Source of the DNA: Onthophagus taurus
Taxonomy: Eukaryota > Arthropoda > Insecta > Coleoptera > Scarabaeidae
Assembly (NCBI RefSeq): GCF_036711975.1
Contig: NW_027248940.1
Coordinates: forward strand, 4,216,001-4,280,000
Direction of reading: 5' to 3'
DNA: 64,000 nt
The position numbers and the translations under genes were made by a program. Below the pieces are notes generated by a model that did not search any database, was not told where the DNA came from, and saw only the letters and a list, made by a program, of their open reading frames with translations. Below are positions 45,976 to 57,308 of the stretch, in pieces. The first letter of the stretch is position 1. Every line of letters begins with the position of its first letter.

Positions 45976-46710
45976 GTGATTGGTGATGTAATAAACGAAG
46001 AAATCGAAGAGAACTCGTCGGAAAACATCCAAATTAACGAAGTTTCCTCATCATCCAACGAAATATCGTCGGAGAGCGAAAAAAATCTCCGCCCAAAAGC
46101 GAAATTGCGCTCGCAGCCCTTTCGTCGCAATCGGAAACGGAAACGCGACGAGGAAATCAACGTAAGAAACTCCCCCTCATTATTAGAAGACGTAAACAAT
46201 AAATCAACCGTAGATTTTCGTGAAATAAAGCGGCCCCATCGAGAAATAACCCAAGAAGTCACCCCAAAACGAAATCTTCGCGAACGAAAAATGACCGTTT
46301 TAGAGAGCGTCCAACGTAAAAGCGAGGCGATTATTAATATGATGGATAAAAGTAGGAAAAAAGTCGATTCGGAATCGATTTTGGTCGACGTAAACGTTTT
46401 GGTTAAAAAATATCAAGGAATTAATAAGAAGACGGTTAATAATAAAGCGGTTAAAGAGGTAAAGGAAAAAGTGAATAAAATAAAAATAAAAAAGTCGATT
46501 AAAAAAACGATTATCAATAAAAAGGGGAAAATGAAAAAAACCGAATTGGTGACTCGAATGAACAAAGAAAATCGTCGAAAAATAATCAAAAAAGATATCA
46601 ATAAGAAAGGGAAAAAAACCACATCAAGTAATAATAATCGGACGTTGAGGGTGGAACATTTGAGGAGATTACGAAACCACGTGATGTTAAGGAGTCAAAG
46701 AAAAAGCTAA
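45976..46710 (+). CDS. PPM1D: PPM1D/Wip1-type PP2C phosphatase, exon 4 (basic tail)
   Basis: The acceptor AATTTTAG ends at 45975 after a 52-bp intron, a normal insect size. The frame continues as DVIGDVINEEIEENSSENIQ, then acidic/Ser-rich sequence, RRNRKRKRDEE, and a long Lys-rich stretch (KKVNKIKIKKSIKKTIINKK-type) up to a stop at 46708-46710. It has no enzymatic motifs; the Lys/Arg clusters suggest nuclear localisation. AATAAA signals occur from about 46,924 onward. The exon is inferred from the uninterrupted 244-codon frame, phase-0 junction and splice signals; the tail is not conserved enough to recognise by family. Confidence 0.8.
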   Translation: MIGDVINEEIEENSSENIQINEVSSSSNEISSESEKNLRPKAKLRSQPFRRNRKRKRDEEINVRNSPSLLEDVNNKSTVDFREIKRPHREITQEVTPKRNLRERKMTVLESVQRKSEAIINMMDKSRKKVDSESILVDVNVLVKKYQGINKKTVNNKAVKEVKEKVNKIKIKKSIKKTIINKKGKMKKTELVTRMNKENRRKIIKKDINKKGKKTTSSNNNRTLRVEHLRRLRNHVMLRSQRKS

Positions 46711-48382
46711 TATAGTGCCTCAGGTAGATTGTACGTTTTTTATTATGGGTTGAAAATTGTAAGTCTTATTTTTGTTTTAAAACTTAATAATAATGTTTTT
46801 TTTAAGATTACTTTTAGCGAGTTAATTCGTTAATTTAAACCTATTTAAAAGTAAAAAAATGAGGTTAAATTAAATTTTAATTTGGTGTTTATTACAAAGT
46901 TGTAAGTAGTATTTGAGGGGGTAAAAATAAAAATAACTCCCCTTGTACATAAAATAAAGTAAAATAATATTAATCTAGATGGGATTTTAAAGAGGCGAAA
47001 CAAACAAATATTATTATATCAAAGTTTTACAAATTGGAATGCGGTGCCTTCGTTTGTTACCATATTTTATTAATATAAATATATATATTATTATATTTGT
47101 GTCTGTCTTTCTCTTTCTCTCATTCTTGAAATTTTGGGAAAATTTTATTCTTGAAGGGGAAATGAGACTTAACGGATTCAATTTAGTGTATTATGTTTAT
47201 TTTCTTAATAAAAACTAATAATAAAGGTAAATATAACAAGAATACTTTTCAATTTTTATTTAGCCATTTTATTTCAACTATTAAATTTGTAACGGTCGTT
47301 GAGGGGCTAACTAAAAACTCACGTCACAGTTTCTTTTTAATCTTTTTTTAATTTAGGTTCAACGTTAGATTCAAAAATTACAAAAGTTTTAGTAGCCATG
47401 TTTTCATTTTTTTGTTACCGAGAAAAATTCATAAAAAAATGAACGTTGTTATTTTTAGTTTTTTATCACTCTTGTCTGATTGTAACTACAGTGTCTTAAT
47501 TAATTATCGTACCCGTCGTCATCATTGCAAATATGCAACCAATATCACAGTATTGGTATTACAATACGCGATTTGCGTATTTGGTAACGTCGCACATACT
47601 GGTATTTGAACGATCTAAGCGGCCAAAATTGTCAAAAATCAAAGTCAAGCATCTCAGTCAAAAGTCTGGGATGCTTGACAGGTTAAATCACAATACCCAA
47701 GAAATTTGATAGTGTCACATGGTGTATAAGTTTGTTTGCAACACAGAGTTAATAGTGAATATTTGTTATTTTGCGTTTATTTTGGAAGAAAAAAATTATG
47801 GATCCTGATAAAGCAGGTAAGTATCTACTAATTTAAATATAATTTGTATAATCCTTGTTTATAGATATACATAGTTATCCAAAGAATTTAGTTCGTGGTC
47901 GTGATGCCTAGATGGCAGGGTGACTTATGTGTCGCCATTCATAAAAATTTAAATTTTACTATACGTGCCCTAACGTATTACTACGAAAAACGTAAAATAA
48001 GTTGCATATATTTTAGTATTTCTTGCATAGAGAAAAATCGATAATGTGTCCTTCAAGAATAATACCGAATTGTTGAGACTATTCGTCGGTAGGTACCGAT
48101 TTGTAGACGCCAAATTTTTTAAGTAGGTGTATGAACTTGTTTTATAAGAGGACACCAACTGCGTTGAATCTTTTTAAGAAGTTTTTTTAAAAGACTATAT
48201 TTCATATACTGAGTAAGGCATTGAAATTGAGACTACCTAATAATAACTCAGAAAACATCAATTTTATCAAAAAAGTTTCATAAAACTTTCATCGTATAAA
48301 GGGGGAAAGTATTTTGAACGATTTTTTATTGCATTTTAGAAGCGCCATCAATATTTTTCATTTGTTAAGTGTGCTTTTCTAA
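46711..48382. other. PPM1D 3' UTR and intergenic DNA
   Basis: Several AATAAA/ATAAA words (46,924-46,957 and about 47,213) make a UTR end here likely. At 47,800-47,818 ATGGATCCTGATAAAGCAG followed by GTAAGT looks like a start codon with splice donor, possibly the first exon of a lost transposon gene, but no second exon is seen. Confidence 0.45.
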
Positions 48383-48693
48383 AGCGGCCCTTACACGATC
48401 AATATTGACAACACCTTAGCATATTGACAATAATATTGACAGTGTAAGGTAAAAAATTTTAGTGACGGTAAATATTGATGGAGTATTGATAAAAATCAGA
48501 ATTTTTGATTTTCGTGCATCAATACTGAAAATTAGAGGGGATATTGATAATATTATTGACTGTGTAGGTTGGCGCCAATATTTCCATCAATACTCAGTGT
48601 AATAAATTCAACATTCAAAATTAAATATCTACTTTTACTTAATTGTAACAATAACAAAACATGTCTATCAACACACTGAAAAACATATGTTAT

Positions 48694-48813
48694 TTTACCC
48701 TTTAAAGGGCAAATTATTTTTTCGTTTTTAGAAACGATTTAGTTGTGGTAATGCAGCTATTTGACCTTATTGATAAGTGATCTCTATAGAAGTCACTAAC
48801 CGTTAAAGGGTTA
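48694..48813. repeat. Small piggyBac-like inverted repeat inside the Harbinger element
   Basis: TTACCCTTTAAAGGGC near 48,696 and GTTAAAGGGTTAA near 48,803 are inverted, of the TTAA-CCCTTT type. The left TTAA is imperfect, so the call is weak. Confidence 0.35.
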
Positions 48814-48935
48814 ACCCAGGTGATTTGAAAACAGGTTTAATTCTTATTTTCTACATTACACTCAGTTCAGTTCAAGCCGATCGCCTGTGAATAAGTGGTG
48901 AAAATGACCGCCCCATTACCTGACGTTGTTGACGT

Positions 48936-49214
48936 TCAAGACGATGAAGATACTGTTGGTTCATCTAGTTCATTCAGTTGGTCTTGTAGGACATATATAA
49001 AGGTTTGACAGATTTCTATTACACCTTTGCTGATAGTTGCTGGGGACATTATAACAGAAAACTTTAAGTCTTCAACATTTCTTTCTGTGGAAAAATACCT
49101 CAGGCTTAAGGTTAATCTTTCCCTAACACTTGTACTTTCTCTCATATTGCGATCCTGTCTTTTCAAAAATGGTTCAACCATCTGTAACAGTTTGTTAAAG
49201 GAACTTTCATCCAT
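48936..49214 (-). pseudogene. HARBI1-like transposase N-terminal fragment
   Basis: A 92-codon frame: MDESSFNKLLQMVEPFLKRQ, DRNMRESTSVRERLTLSLRY, then DLKFSVIMSPATISKGVIEI and CQTFIYVL. This is the helical region preceding the catalytic domain of HARBI1-type nucleases (F..LL..v.p.l.k.dt.MR..i...ERL..tLRyLatG). The DDE catalytic part is absent, deleted between here and the element's left end. Supports the PIF/Harbinger call from the TIRs. Confidence 0.8.
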
Positions 49215-49596
49215 TCAAAAGTAGTTTTTGAAATCATCAACATCCCAGAGGTTGATTTCTATCAACAGTACTAGATAAGAATATTCATCTCTCTTCTTCA
49301 ACCATTCTTTCATCCAGTGTTTGCGTTTCAGTCGAAGAGTAGTTCCAAGCCCCAAAATAATAGCTACGCAAGCTTTTGTACGATTATCCTTATTTGGAAA
49401 GGAAAACCGGCAAATAACCGAGTAAAACTACGTAGATTCACCCTGTACGTGGTAAAAAGGTAACTTATTGAGCAAACTGATTGACAAAACTATTGACAAT
49501 AATATTGATCGTGTAAGGTAGTGAAGTATTGAGACTGGTTACCACGAAGATTGATGGTTGTATTGTCAATACTATTGATCGTGTAAGGGCCGCTAA

Positions 49597-50185
49597 AGGG
49601 TACATGCTTTTTGAGAAGCATGTTTTTCGAAGAAAGGGCCAATTGAAAAGTTACCTATCATTCATTTCACGTAACAAATAACAATTTTCTAGTAACCAAT
49701 AATGGATATCATTCCTGAAGCTCTAGATGCAAACAGCGTACTGGTGAAATTTATGGCAATGTAAAAATCTAAGTACACTGATAATACTATTAATAGTGTA
49801 TCCCACTGCATTGGGATACAGCAGAGTCATAAAAAATTACGCGAGAAGAAATACATGGATTATTACAAACAACAGCTTAAACATTAAATTTCTTGTAGCC
49901 CCTTCTTCTCTATTGAAGTTCTTACACAAGAAAGGATGTGTCTGTCTAGAAATCTTTGTTCGAATAAATTTTGGGCAACATTAATATCTTTGACTGCTCC
50001 ATAAACAAAAGTCATTTTAGTTTTTTCAGCAATCGTGTCTCTTTCCATGCATAATTAAAATAAGCAATAAAGTTACTATTTTACAACTTAAGTAATTTGC
50101 AATTATAAGTAGTTAGCAGGATTTGTCATGTTTTTTGTTATTATGTATTCATGATTTTCATTATATTCAGTCAACACAATAACGT
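49597..50185. other. Gene-free AT-rich stretch
   Basis: No recognisable gene or element. Short ORFs here lack family motifs. Confidence 0.35.
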
Positions 50186-50881
50186 CACCTTAAAAAAGTT
50201 CATTAATATACTGGCTGTTTCTAAATTAATGCGACAGATTTCAAGGAGTGATTTTTCAGTAAAAATTAAGAAGAGTCTTTCATATAAGTTTTTGTTCAAA
50301 ACCTCTTCCCCACCGAGTTACAGTACTCTAAAGTTAGGGGAAAAATTGTTTTTATTTAATAAATCCATTATGGAGGAATTTAGAAGATTGAAATTTGGCA
50401 GGGACCTGTTGTTAATAAAATGACACTTTTTGACGATTTTTATAACCCGAAAATGTTATTACAAGAGGCTGAAAAAATCAACCCCATAATACTAAGCATT
50501 AGAACTTTTTAATACGTCTACATTTTTCTATTTAAAAACTTGATTTAAATAGTGGGATTCAATACGCACCTTTTTTGTATCTTGACATTTTCTCCTAAAA
50601 TTGTTAGTTTGATCACAAAAAAATAAAATAATATACAGGCTCAAGTGAATTAATTCGGAGATTGGTTATTATTAGTCAAAGAAATGAAGTTATGTCAAAT
50701 TAACAATTTGTTAGTTGTAAAATGTCAAGAGATAAGAAAATAGCAGATTTTTTCCTTAATTTTAGAGGGCTATAACTTGGAGGAGAAGGGGTTTTGAACA
50801 AAAAGTTATATGAAAAACACCCCGTAATTGTTGCTGAAAAATCATCCCTTGAAATCTTTCACATCAATTTAGAAACGCTCG
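50186..50881. repeat. Foldback/MITE with arms of about 150 bp
   Basis: The left arm (about 50,205-50,345: TTTCTAAATTAATGCGACAG, GAGTGATTTTTCAG, TTTTTGTTCAAAACCTCTTC) is inverted in the right arm (about 50,745-50,881: GAAGGGGTTTTGAACAAAAA, CTGAAAAATCATCCCTTGAA, TTTAGAAACGCTCG). Imperfect; no target duplication identified. No coding. Confidence 0.6.
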
Positions 50882-50974
50882 TTAACCCTTTCGTTACTAA
50901 GAGCGTACGCATACGTTTTTGTATATATGGGCTTGCTAAATGATCTTGAAAATACTCCGTAACGAAAGGGTTAA
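50882..50974. mobile_element. 85-bp piggyBac-like MITE
   Basis: TTAA (50882-50885) then CCCTTTCGTTAC, and at the other end GTAACGAAAGGG then TTAA (50971-50974). TTAA duplication and CCCTTT ends are typical of piggyBac-type elements. The interior is under 70 bp. Confidence 0.75.
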
Positions 50975-51082
50975 TAAAATCAGAAATACATACTTCGTTT
51001 TTATTTATTTAATTGATTCTAATTAATATTTCTTAATTTTTGTATTTGTATTTTAACCAAAGAATTCTCAACGACGAAATAA

Positions 51083-51617
51083 CAGTGTTGTTAAATACCC
51101 GGGTATTTATTTTCAAGGGAAAATTCCCTGGATATATACCCGGGGGTATTTACCCAAGATGGGTATTTAGAGGTATTTATAAAATTTTATTCAAATTGAG
51201 TTGATGGCAGTTTTGCAACCACTTCAAGAATGCAGAGTCGATTATCGATACACCAAACATATTTATAGCATTTACAAGAAACTACAATGACGGTAAAATT
51301 CCATAAAAGTACCATTGGTCGTGGGCTAAGATAAGGTGATACAATGTTGAACCCAAATTGTTCATCACAATCCTGAAGACAGCATTTAAACAACTGAATT
51401 GGACCCAAAAAGCATAAACACCTAAGTAATTCCTCGTCTTCAATGTCTATTTCATCATCTTGCTCTCGTTTTTTTCCGAATTTGTTATATTTTTACTTGT
51501 ATCATTTTTATACATAGGTACTGTTTGGGTATTTATCCTGGGCTGGGGTAAATACCCGGATAAACACCCATTTTATAAATACCTACCCGCCGGGTATTTA
51601 CCCAACGCCCATCACTG
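51083..51617. mobile_element. 535-bp non-autonomous hAT element
   Basis: Left end CAGTGTTGTTAAATACCCGG, right end in inverse CAGTGATGGGCGTTGGGTAA, with GGGTATTTACCC subterminal words. An exact 8-bp duplication CGAAATAA flanks it (51075-51082, 51618-51625). A 73-codon minus-strand frame inside (CCLQDCDEQFGFNIVSP) has no recognised domain. Confidence 0.88.
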
Positions 51618-51625
51618 CGAAATAA

Positions 51626-52235
51626 TAAAGAACGAATTTGTATACGTGAAATCGTTTATCCAAACTCGAGTAGTTACAAAAAAACTTTGTTTATACTACC
51701 TACTCGTTTGATATGTGGAGGAGGCGCTACCACGTCTGGAATTAAGTCTGCAATAGGACGAACAAAAATCAAAACTCACCATTTAATTAGCAAGGCAACT
51801 TTTTGGTTCTCTGTTATAAAAAAAAGACACATATTTTTTAAAATATTTAGATGTAATGTTTAATGTAATTAAATATTTTATATGTTAAACTGTTAAACAA
51901 TTTCGTGTTCAATCACATAAATTCACTTGAATCTTTTATTCTGAGTATGCAACTTCTACTACAACTTGGATTTCCAATTTTATTCAATTCATTCATAAAT
52001 GATGTTTTTCTCGTTTGCTGTTAGAGGCAGCACGAGCTAGAGCAACCCAACTCGTCCGGTTGGATAACTATGTATATCTATAAACAAGGGTATAATTTAA
52101 GGGTTATACTACCAAGTTAGATCCTGTCATAATTGTTGATATAATCGAAAGTTTAAAGCTTTGAGTACTGACTAATCCCAAATTTTGCCGCGGAAAGTCG
52201 CATATAAGTACCTAATTATTTTTTTGAAGAAAACA
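51626..52235. other. Gene-free AT-rich stretch
   Basis: Nothing recognisable. It ends at the TIR of the large composite transposon. Confidence 0.4.
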
Positions 52236-52518
52236 TATGAGCCGTTTATTTTGAAAGTGGCCCAAGTCCATTTTTATCTTTTCAAGTTAACTGTGGTGAC
52301 ATTTATAATTTATATTGAACTGTCAAAAAAATAAATCGCTATTGAAATATAGCGAAGGACGATTGAAACGTGTATTAAAATCTAAAAATGTAGGCAACGA
52401 TTTACGTGGGCGTTTGCCTGGATCGTCGAGAAAAATATGCGATGAAGCAAATCTGGTTGTTCAAAATCATATTAACAGTTTCCCGAAATTTGAATCCCAT
52501 TATACGAGGGATCATAAT

Positions 52519-52558
52519 TATTTAATCAATGATCATAATTTTCTATTGGGATTATAAT
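52519..52558 (+). repeat. 40-bp templated foldback insertion
   Basis: Between CATAAT and CCCAATAG, 40 bases are inserted that partly repeat GATCATAATT directly and then carry TTTTCTATTGGGATTA, the inverse of the adjoining TAATCCCAATAGAAAA. Its removal restores HYTRDHN-PNRKYLHP in frame. Confidence 0.75.
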
Positions 52559-53354
52559 CCCAATAGAAAATATCTGCATCCTCCCAGTAAACAAATTTGC
52601 GTTTCAGAAACATTTCTGATACATATTATTGAAACATGAAATGTTTCTTCGACATATTTCTGAAACATAGTTGAAACGTGTCTGAAACTGCTAATGTCCG
52701 GCCCTTTTTATGTTTCATTGAAACGTTTCTATTGAAATGTTTCTGCAACATACAGTTGACAATTACTGTTAATAGAAGTGCTATACTTATTACTTACGCC
52801 TACTGTGCCAAATTTCATAATTATCAATCAATAATTTCTACGATTCTATTTTCTCATTGATTAGGACAAATAAAGTAAGTATAGGAGTAGGTATGCATTA
52901 AATATATTTAGTAAATATTTATACAAAATATATTAAATTGGTAACTAAAATAAAATTCTTATTTGTAAACAAATTAAAAACTATCAGTATTACAAAATAA
53001 CTGACCAAAAACTGTTACATGACAATTTGCATGTCAGATAATACAATAAAACAAGTAATGTACCACAAAAGATGTACTACAGTTGTGGAATTGTTTTTTT
53101 CGTTTTTCTTATTTTGTAATACTGACACTTTTTTCTTGATAAAAAGAATATTACAACATGTGGTCTCACTTATAGCAATAAGATTTTTAAAAAATAAATA
53201 GGTATTCTTTACTTGTAGTCATATTATATGTGTTTTAATTGAAACATAGTCTTTAATTTGAGATGAGAATTTTTTTATGATTCTTCAAGATTAAGAAATT
53301 TTACTAAAATTTGAATAACTTACATAAAAGTACAAAACTACATATACATACATA

Positions 53355-55192
53355 CAGGTTGGTCCATTTAACGTGAGACAAAATCTAAATAATTTTTTTA
53401 TTCAAATAGTTTTAAATATTGTTTATTTATAAAAAAATGATTAAACTATACTATTAATCAACAAGTATAAAATTTATAATAAATGTTCAAATATTTCCCC
53501 ACCCACTTCAATATATTTATTAACCCTTCTACTAAAACTTTCTTTACATCTTAAAAGGTTTTCTTGGCTACTATTTCTGCATGCATTTCTTATCCGGTTT
53601 TCATGTTATCTGGCGTAGTCGCTACTTCACGATAAACATTATCCTTAACGATGCCCTACAACAAATCAAGAGGTGTTAAATCAGGTGATCTGGCAGACCA
53701 GGAAATTGGACCTCCTCTTCCAATCCGTCCCCCAGCATAATCCCGATCTAAAGCTTCACGTGCAATATGTGAAAAATGTACTGGACACCCAACATTTTGC
53801 AGCCACATATTTTGTTTTTCTTCCCTGCTCAAATTTACAAGTCAGGTTGGTAAGACGTCATCTAAAAATTTTGGTACTTTTCCCCATTCAGCATACCATC
53901 AATAAAGTATAGACCGATCAATTTATCACCAATTATGCCACACCAAACATTAACCGACCAAGGTCGTTGATGTTCTACTTCACGCAACCATCTCGCATTT
54001 TCAACGCTCCAATAATGCATGTTATGTCTATTGACTTGTCCTTTGTTTGTAACAGTAAACTCATCCGAGAATAGCACGTTACCAAAGAAATTGACGTCCA
54101 ACCGCATTCGTTCTTGTGTCCATTGACAAAATATTAATCGATTTTCAAAATCACCTCCATAAAGCTGTTGATGCAATGAAATGTGGTATGGGTGATACTT
54201 GTTGCGCTTTAATATTCTTAAAATGCTGGTCTTCGATATTCCGGCGTCAAACCTATGTCGTCGAGTGCTAACTTGAGGATTTTCCTTTTTTCCGCAATTT
54301 CCTTTTCTTCCGTAGTTACAGTTGTTCGCCGAGTTTTTTTCTTCATTCCACATTTCCAGTGTTAGTAAAATTATTCACAACTCTGTAAAAGGTACTTCTC
54401 GAGGCGTATTTCGATCAGGAAAGTCTTCTCGATACAAAGCTATACTATCAGCAACATTTCTGCCACTTTATCCATAAATAAAAATCACTTCGAATTTTTC
54501 TGCCACACTTAGAGAATGCACGATTTATGACTTAGTTTAAACACTTTGCCTTAATGTAAAACGATGGAAAGAATTCAGAATTTTTTGCCAAGCAGGTTTT
54601 ATGCAAATTTAGTGTTACCTGTTGCATTTTAAAACAATTCAAGCAATTAAATCTCTGAAAGCGATATTCTGAAAACTCTTGTTTTTTATGCGTTAATCTA
54701 TTATCAAATTGACAAAGGCAATCCAAAGGCATTGAGCCAGATCACCCGATGTACCTCTTCTGGATTTTTTTTGTTGAGCATTCTTAAATAGTATTCTAAA
54801 AATTAAGATCTAAAGACAATGTATCGAAGCGGGTAGGAAAATGTTAAAAATTCATACATTCCATTTGTTCTTGCTAGATTATAAACGTTAGTTAATTGTT
54901 TCTGAAGAAGTTTCAATTTTTTTCAAAAGATGTTTTGCCATTGTACTGGCAAAACCAAACAGTACATTTTTTTAATTTACAGATTCAGATTTTACAATAA
55001 AATATATAGGGTGTCATTTAAAAAATTGGTCGTGACCTTTATATAACTTTGAAAATAAGGTCAAGGTCAAAAAATATTATCGTCATATGGTTTCCCCCTT
55101 CGCACAGAAGAACTTTCATTTGGTTCATTTTTATGTAAAATAAACCGTTTTCGAGATAATCGCTTGTCTCACATTAAATGGACACCACCCTG
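53355..55192 (-). mobile_element. Mariner-like element in the left arm of the palindromic element
   Basis: CAGGTTGGTCCATTTAACGT at the left and, in inverse, CAGGGTGGTGTCCATTTAAT at the right, flanked by TA (53353-53354, 55193-55194). The corresponding site in the right arm (about 56,808) is empty. A second copy starts at 63,849 at the same site of another element copy. Confidence 0.87.
53490..54353 (-). pseudogene. Mariner-like transposase, frameshifted
   Basis: The minus-strand frame 54353-53862 carries ISKTSILRILKRNKYHPYHI (HTH), RLIFCQWTQERM, FFGNVLFSDEFTVTNKG (first Asp), NRHNMHYWSVENARW, RPWSVNVWCGIIGDKLIGLY and FIDGMLNGEKYQNF. The C-terminal part follows in other frames down to about 53,490 (FSHIAREALDRDYAGGRIGR, then ISWSARSPDLTPLD-like with the last acidic residue). 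At least one frameshift near 53,865 and a stop break it. Its N-terminus is also truncated. Confidence 0.78.
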
Positions 55193-55557
55193 TATATGGA
55201 GAAATGGCATCACAAAATTTTTAAATTTGTTTCATATTTGAGCTGCGATTCTTGCACTACGTTTTCAGTATTGCTACGAGACGAAAGAAAGAATACTAAA
55301 AGAAAATAACAATATTCTTTATTATTATCGTGTTTCATCTGCGGTTTCCTTATTTCGCCTATTATAACGTAAATTCGCTTGTCGTAACCATTTGCTTACT
55401 ACCAGTTCATATTCTTTATCAGTTAAATGGAAGCTCTTCCTAACTGCCACTAAAATATATGAAAACGTAAAATTCTTTCTTTAAATAGTGTTCACCAGCC
55501 GTATTTTCATTAGCTAAATCTAGTGGTGATATATAAAAAAACTTATACAAAACTTAC

Positions 55558-55566
55558 CTGCGCCAT
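55558..55566 (-). other. Start codon plus splice donor micro-exon (left-arm copy)
   Basis: On minus, ATGGCGCAG is followed by GTAAGT, and about 110 bp on lies an acceptor (ATATTTTAG) followed by a conserved stretch that reads AVRKSFHLTDKEYELVVSKW and LRQANLRYNRRNKETADETR, then a stop (to about 55,330). The same layout is in two other copies (56,126 and 63,475). The phase of a simple GTAAGT splice does not match the conserved frame. Confidence 0.45.
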
Positions 55567-56125
55567 TCTAAACCAATATTCGAACGATTCGAATTCATTC
55601 GAACTCAGAACAGAACACTAGAACCACTAGAACAAGATTGAACAAGATGTGACAAGACGCTAACGTGTCACCGCGGCTTGGCACATGCGTATACGTTCAC
55701 ACCCAGTAAACAAGAAACATCTGCGAAACATTTCAATTTTAACATACAATGAATTAAATGAAACATTTTACAACTACGTTTCATATACGTGACAGATACG
55801 ATTGTTACGAAACGTATCTAAAGATATGTATCAAATACATTTCAGTAGGAATATTTATGAAATATCATTAAAATATGTAGCAGAAACATTTCATTTGAAA
55901 CATTTCTCTACAAATGTGTCTGAAACATGTCTGAATATCTTCATCAGCGCCTCATCAGCGCCTCATCAGCGCCTGTGAACGTATGCGCATGTTCCAGGAC
56001 GCGGTGACTCATCAGCGTCTTGTCACGACTTGTTCTATTGTGTGTTTTGTTCTGTTCAGTTCTGTTCTCAGTTCCTTCGAATCGCTTTGTATATATCTGT
56101 TCTGTGGCTCGAATATTGGTTTAGA

Positions 56126-56703
56126 ATGGCGCAGGTAAGTTTCGTATAAGTTTTTTTATATATCATCACTAGGTTTAGTTATTTTTAAATTTATCTAAAA
56201 ACATTCTTGTTTAAAATGGTGGCTTAAATCTTGTGATTGAATTTAACCGAAGAATATTATATTGACATAAAGTTATTCGTTAACCAACGCGATGTATTCG
56301 CTGCGACGGCGATTGTTACGCTTGATAATGTTGTCGCCAAGTCGACACGGCGGCAAATAAACATGCACAAACGTGCCCAAACCGACGTTTTCAACTGTCA
56401 GGTGACAACGACAAAAACCGTGGGTGTAGCGATACTTTCGCGTCGGTCTGGCGACGTCATGCGAAACAATCGCCGTTACAGCGAATAAATCGCGTGGGTT
56501 AAGGAGCAGTTTAAAACTTTTTCCATGACCGAATTCTAATTTAAACATACATTTTAGTGGCAGTTAGGAAGAGCTTCCATTTAACTGATAAAGAATATGA
56601 AGTGGTAGTAAGCAATTGGTTACGACAAGCGAATTTACGTTATAATAGGCGAAATAAGGAAACTGCAGATGAGATAATAAAGAATATTGTTATTTTCTTT
56701 TAG
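56126..56703 (+). other. Putative two-exon mini-ORF of the palindromic element (right-arm copy)
   Basis: ATGGCGCAG (56126-56134) with donor GTAAGT; acceptor ATTTTAG ends 56557; then a conserved frame AVRKSFHLTDKEYEVVVSNW, LRQANLRYNRRNKETADE up to about 56,703. Compared with the other two copies, differences are few and the frame stays open. The intron of this copy is enlarged by a TTAA-flanked MITE. Splicing exactly at CAG|GTAAGT would put the second exon out of this frame, so either another donor is used or the open frame is a relic. No known domain. Confidence 0.4.
56284..56498. mobile_element. 215-bp palindromic MITE with TTAA duplication
   Basis: TTAA at 56280-56283 and 56499-56502. Left end CCAACGCGATGTATTCGCTG, right end in inverse CCCACGCGATTTATTCGCTG, continuing ACGGCGATTGTT. 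TTAA suggests a piggyBac-like mobiliser. The overlapping ORFs on both strands here come from the palindrome. Confidence 0.8.
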
Positions 56704-57252
56704 TATTCTTTCTTTCGTTTACTCGTCGCAATACGGAAAACGTAGTGCAAGAATCGCATCTCAAATATGAAACAAATTTAAAAATTTTGTGTTGCCATTT
56801 CTCCATATATATATATTTTATGTAGTTTTGTACTTTTATGTTTTAGTTTTATGTAGGTTATTTAAATTTTAGTTAAATTTCTTAGTCTTGAACAATCATA
56901 AAAAGATGATGAAAGAGATCTCCAGCTTCTTCAGACTACAAGTAAAGAAGACCTATTTATTTTGTAAAAGTCTTATTGCTATAAGTGAGACCACATGTTG
57001 TAAAATTCTTTTTATCAAGAAAAATAAACAATTCCACGACTGTTGTACATCGTTTGTGGTACATTACTTGTTTTATTGTATTATCTGACATGTAAATTGT
57101 CATGTAACTGTTTTTGTAAGTTATTTTGTAATACTGATAGTTTCTCTTCATAAAAAGAATTTTACAACATGTGATATCTCCAATAACTAAGATCAAAAAA
57201 AATGTTAAATATATTATTATAATTATTATTATTAAATATATTATAGGTATTC

Positions 57253-57308
57253 TTTATTTGTAGTCTGAAGAAGCTGGGGATCTCTGGCGAAACATCACAA
57301 ATATATGT
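57253..57308 (+). ncRNA. Hammerhead-like motif in the palindromic element
   Basis: TTTGT..CTGAAGAAGCTGGGGATCTC..TGGCGAAACATCACAAA: CUGAAGA core, GC-ended hairpin, CGAAAC and a TTTGT/ACAAA helix I. AUC replaces GUC. The matching place at 53,205-53,235 (same orientation) lacks the core. Confidence 0.4.

Larger units (their letters stand above)
48383..49593 (-). mobile_element. PIF/Harbinger derivative, 1.2 kb
   Basis: TIR AGCGGCCCTTACACGATCAA..TATTGACAA at the left, and its inverse TTGTCAATACTATTGATCGT..GTAAGGGCCGCT at the right, with TAA next to both ends (48380-48382, 49594-49596), the TWA target of PIF/Harbinger. Subterminal TATTGACAATAATATTGA repeats are abundant. It contains only part of a transposase. 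Confidence 0.8.

Noticed and set aside
47800..47824. MDPDKA start exon with GTAAGT donor
   Set aside because: No downstream exon of matching phase or family recognised; mentioned only in the intergenic note.
56237..56548. Overlapping 83-aa and 91-aa ORFs on opposite strands
   Set aside because: Both fall in a TTAA-flanked palindromic MITE; similarity between them is due to the inverted repeat.
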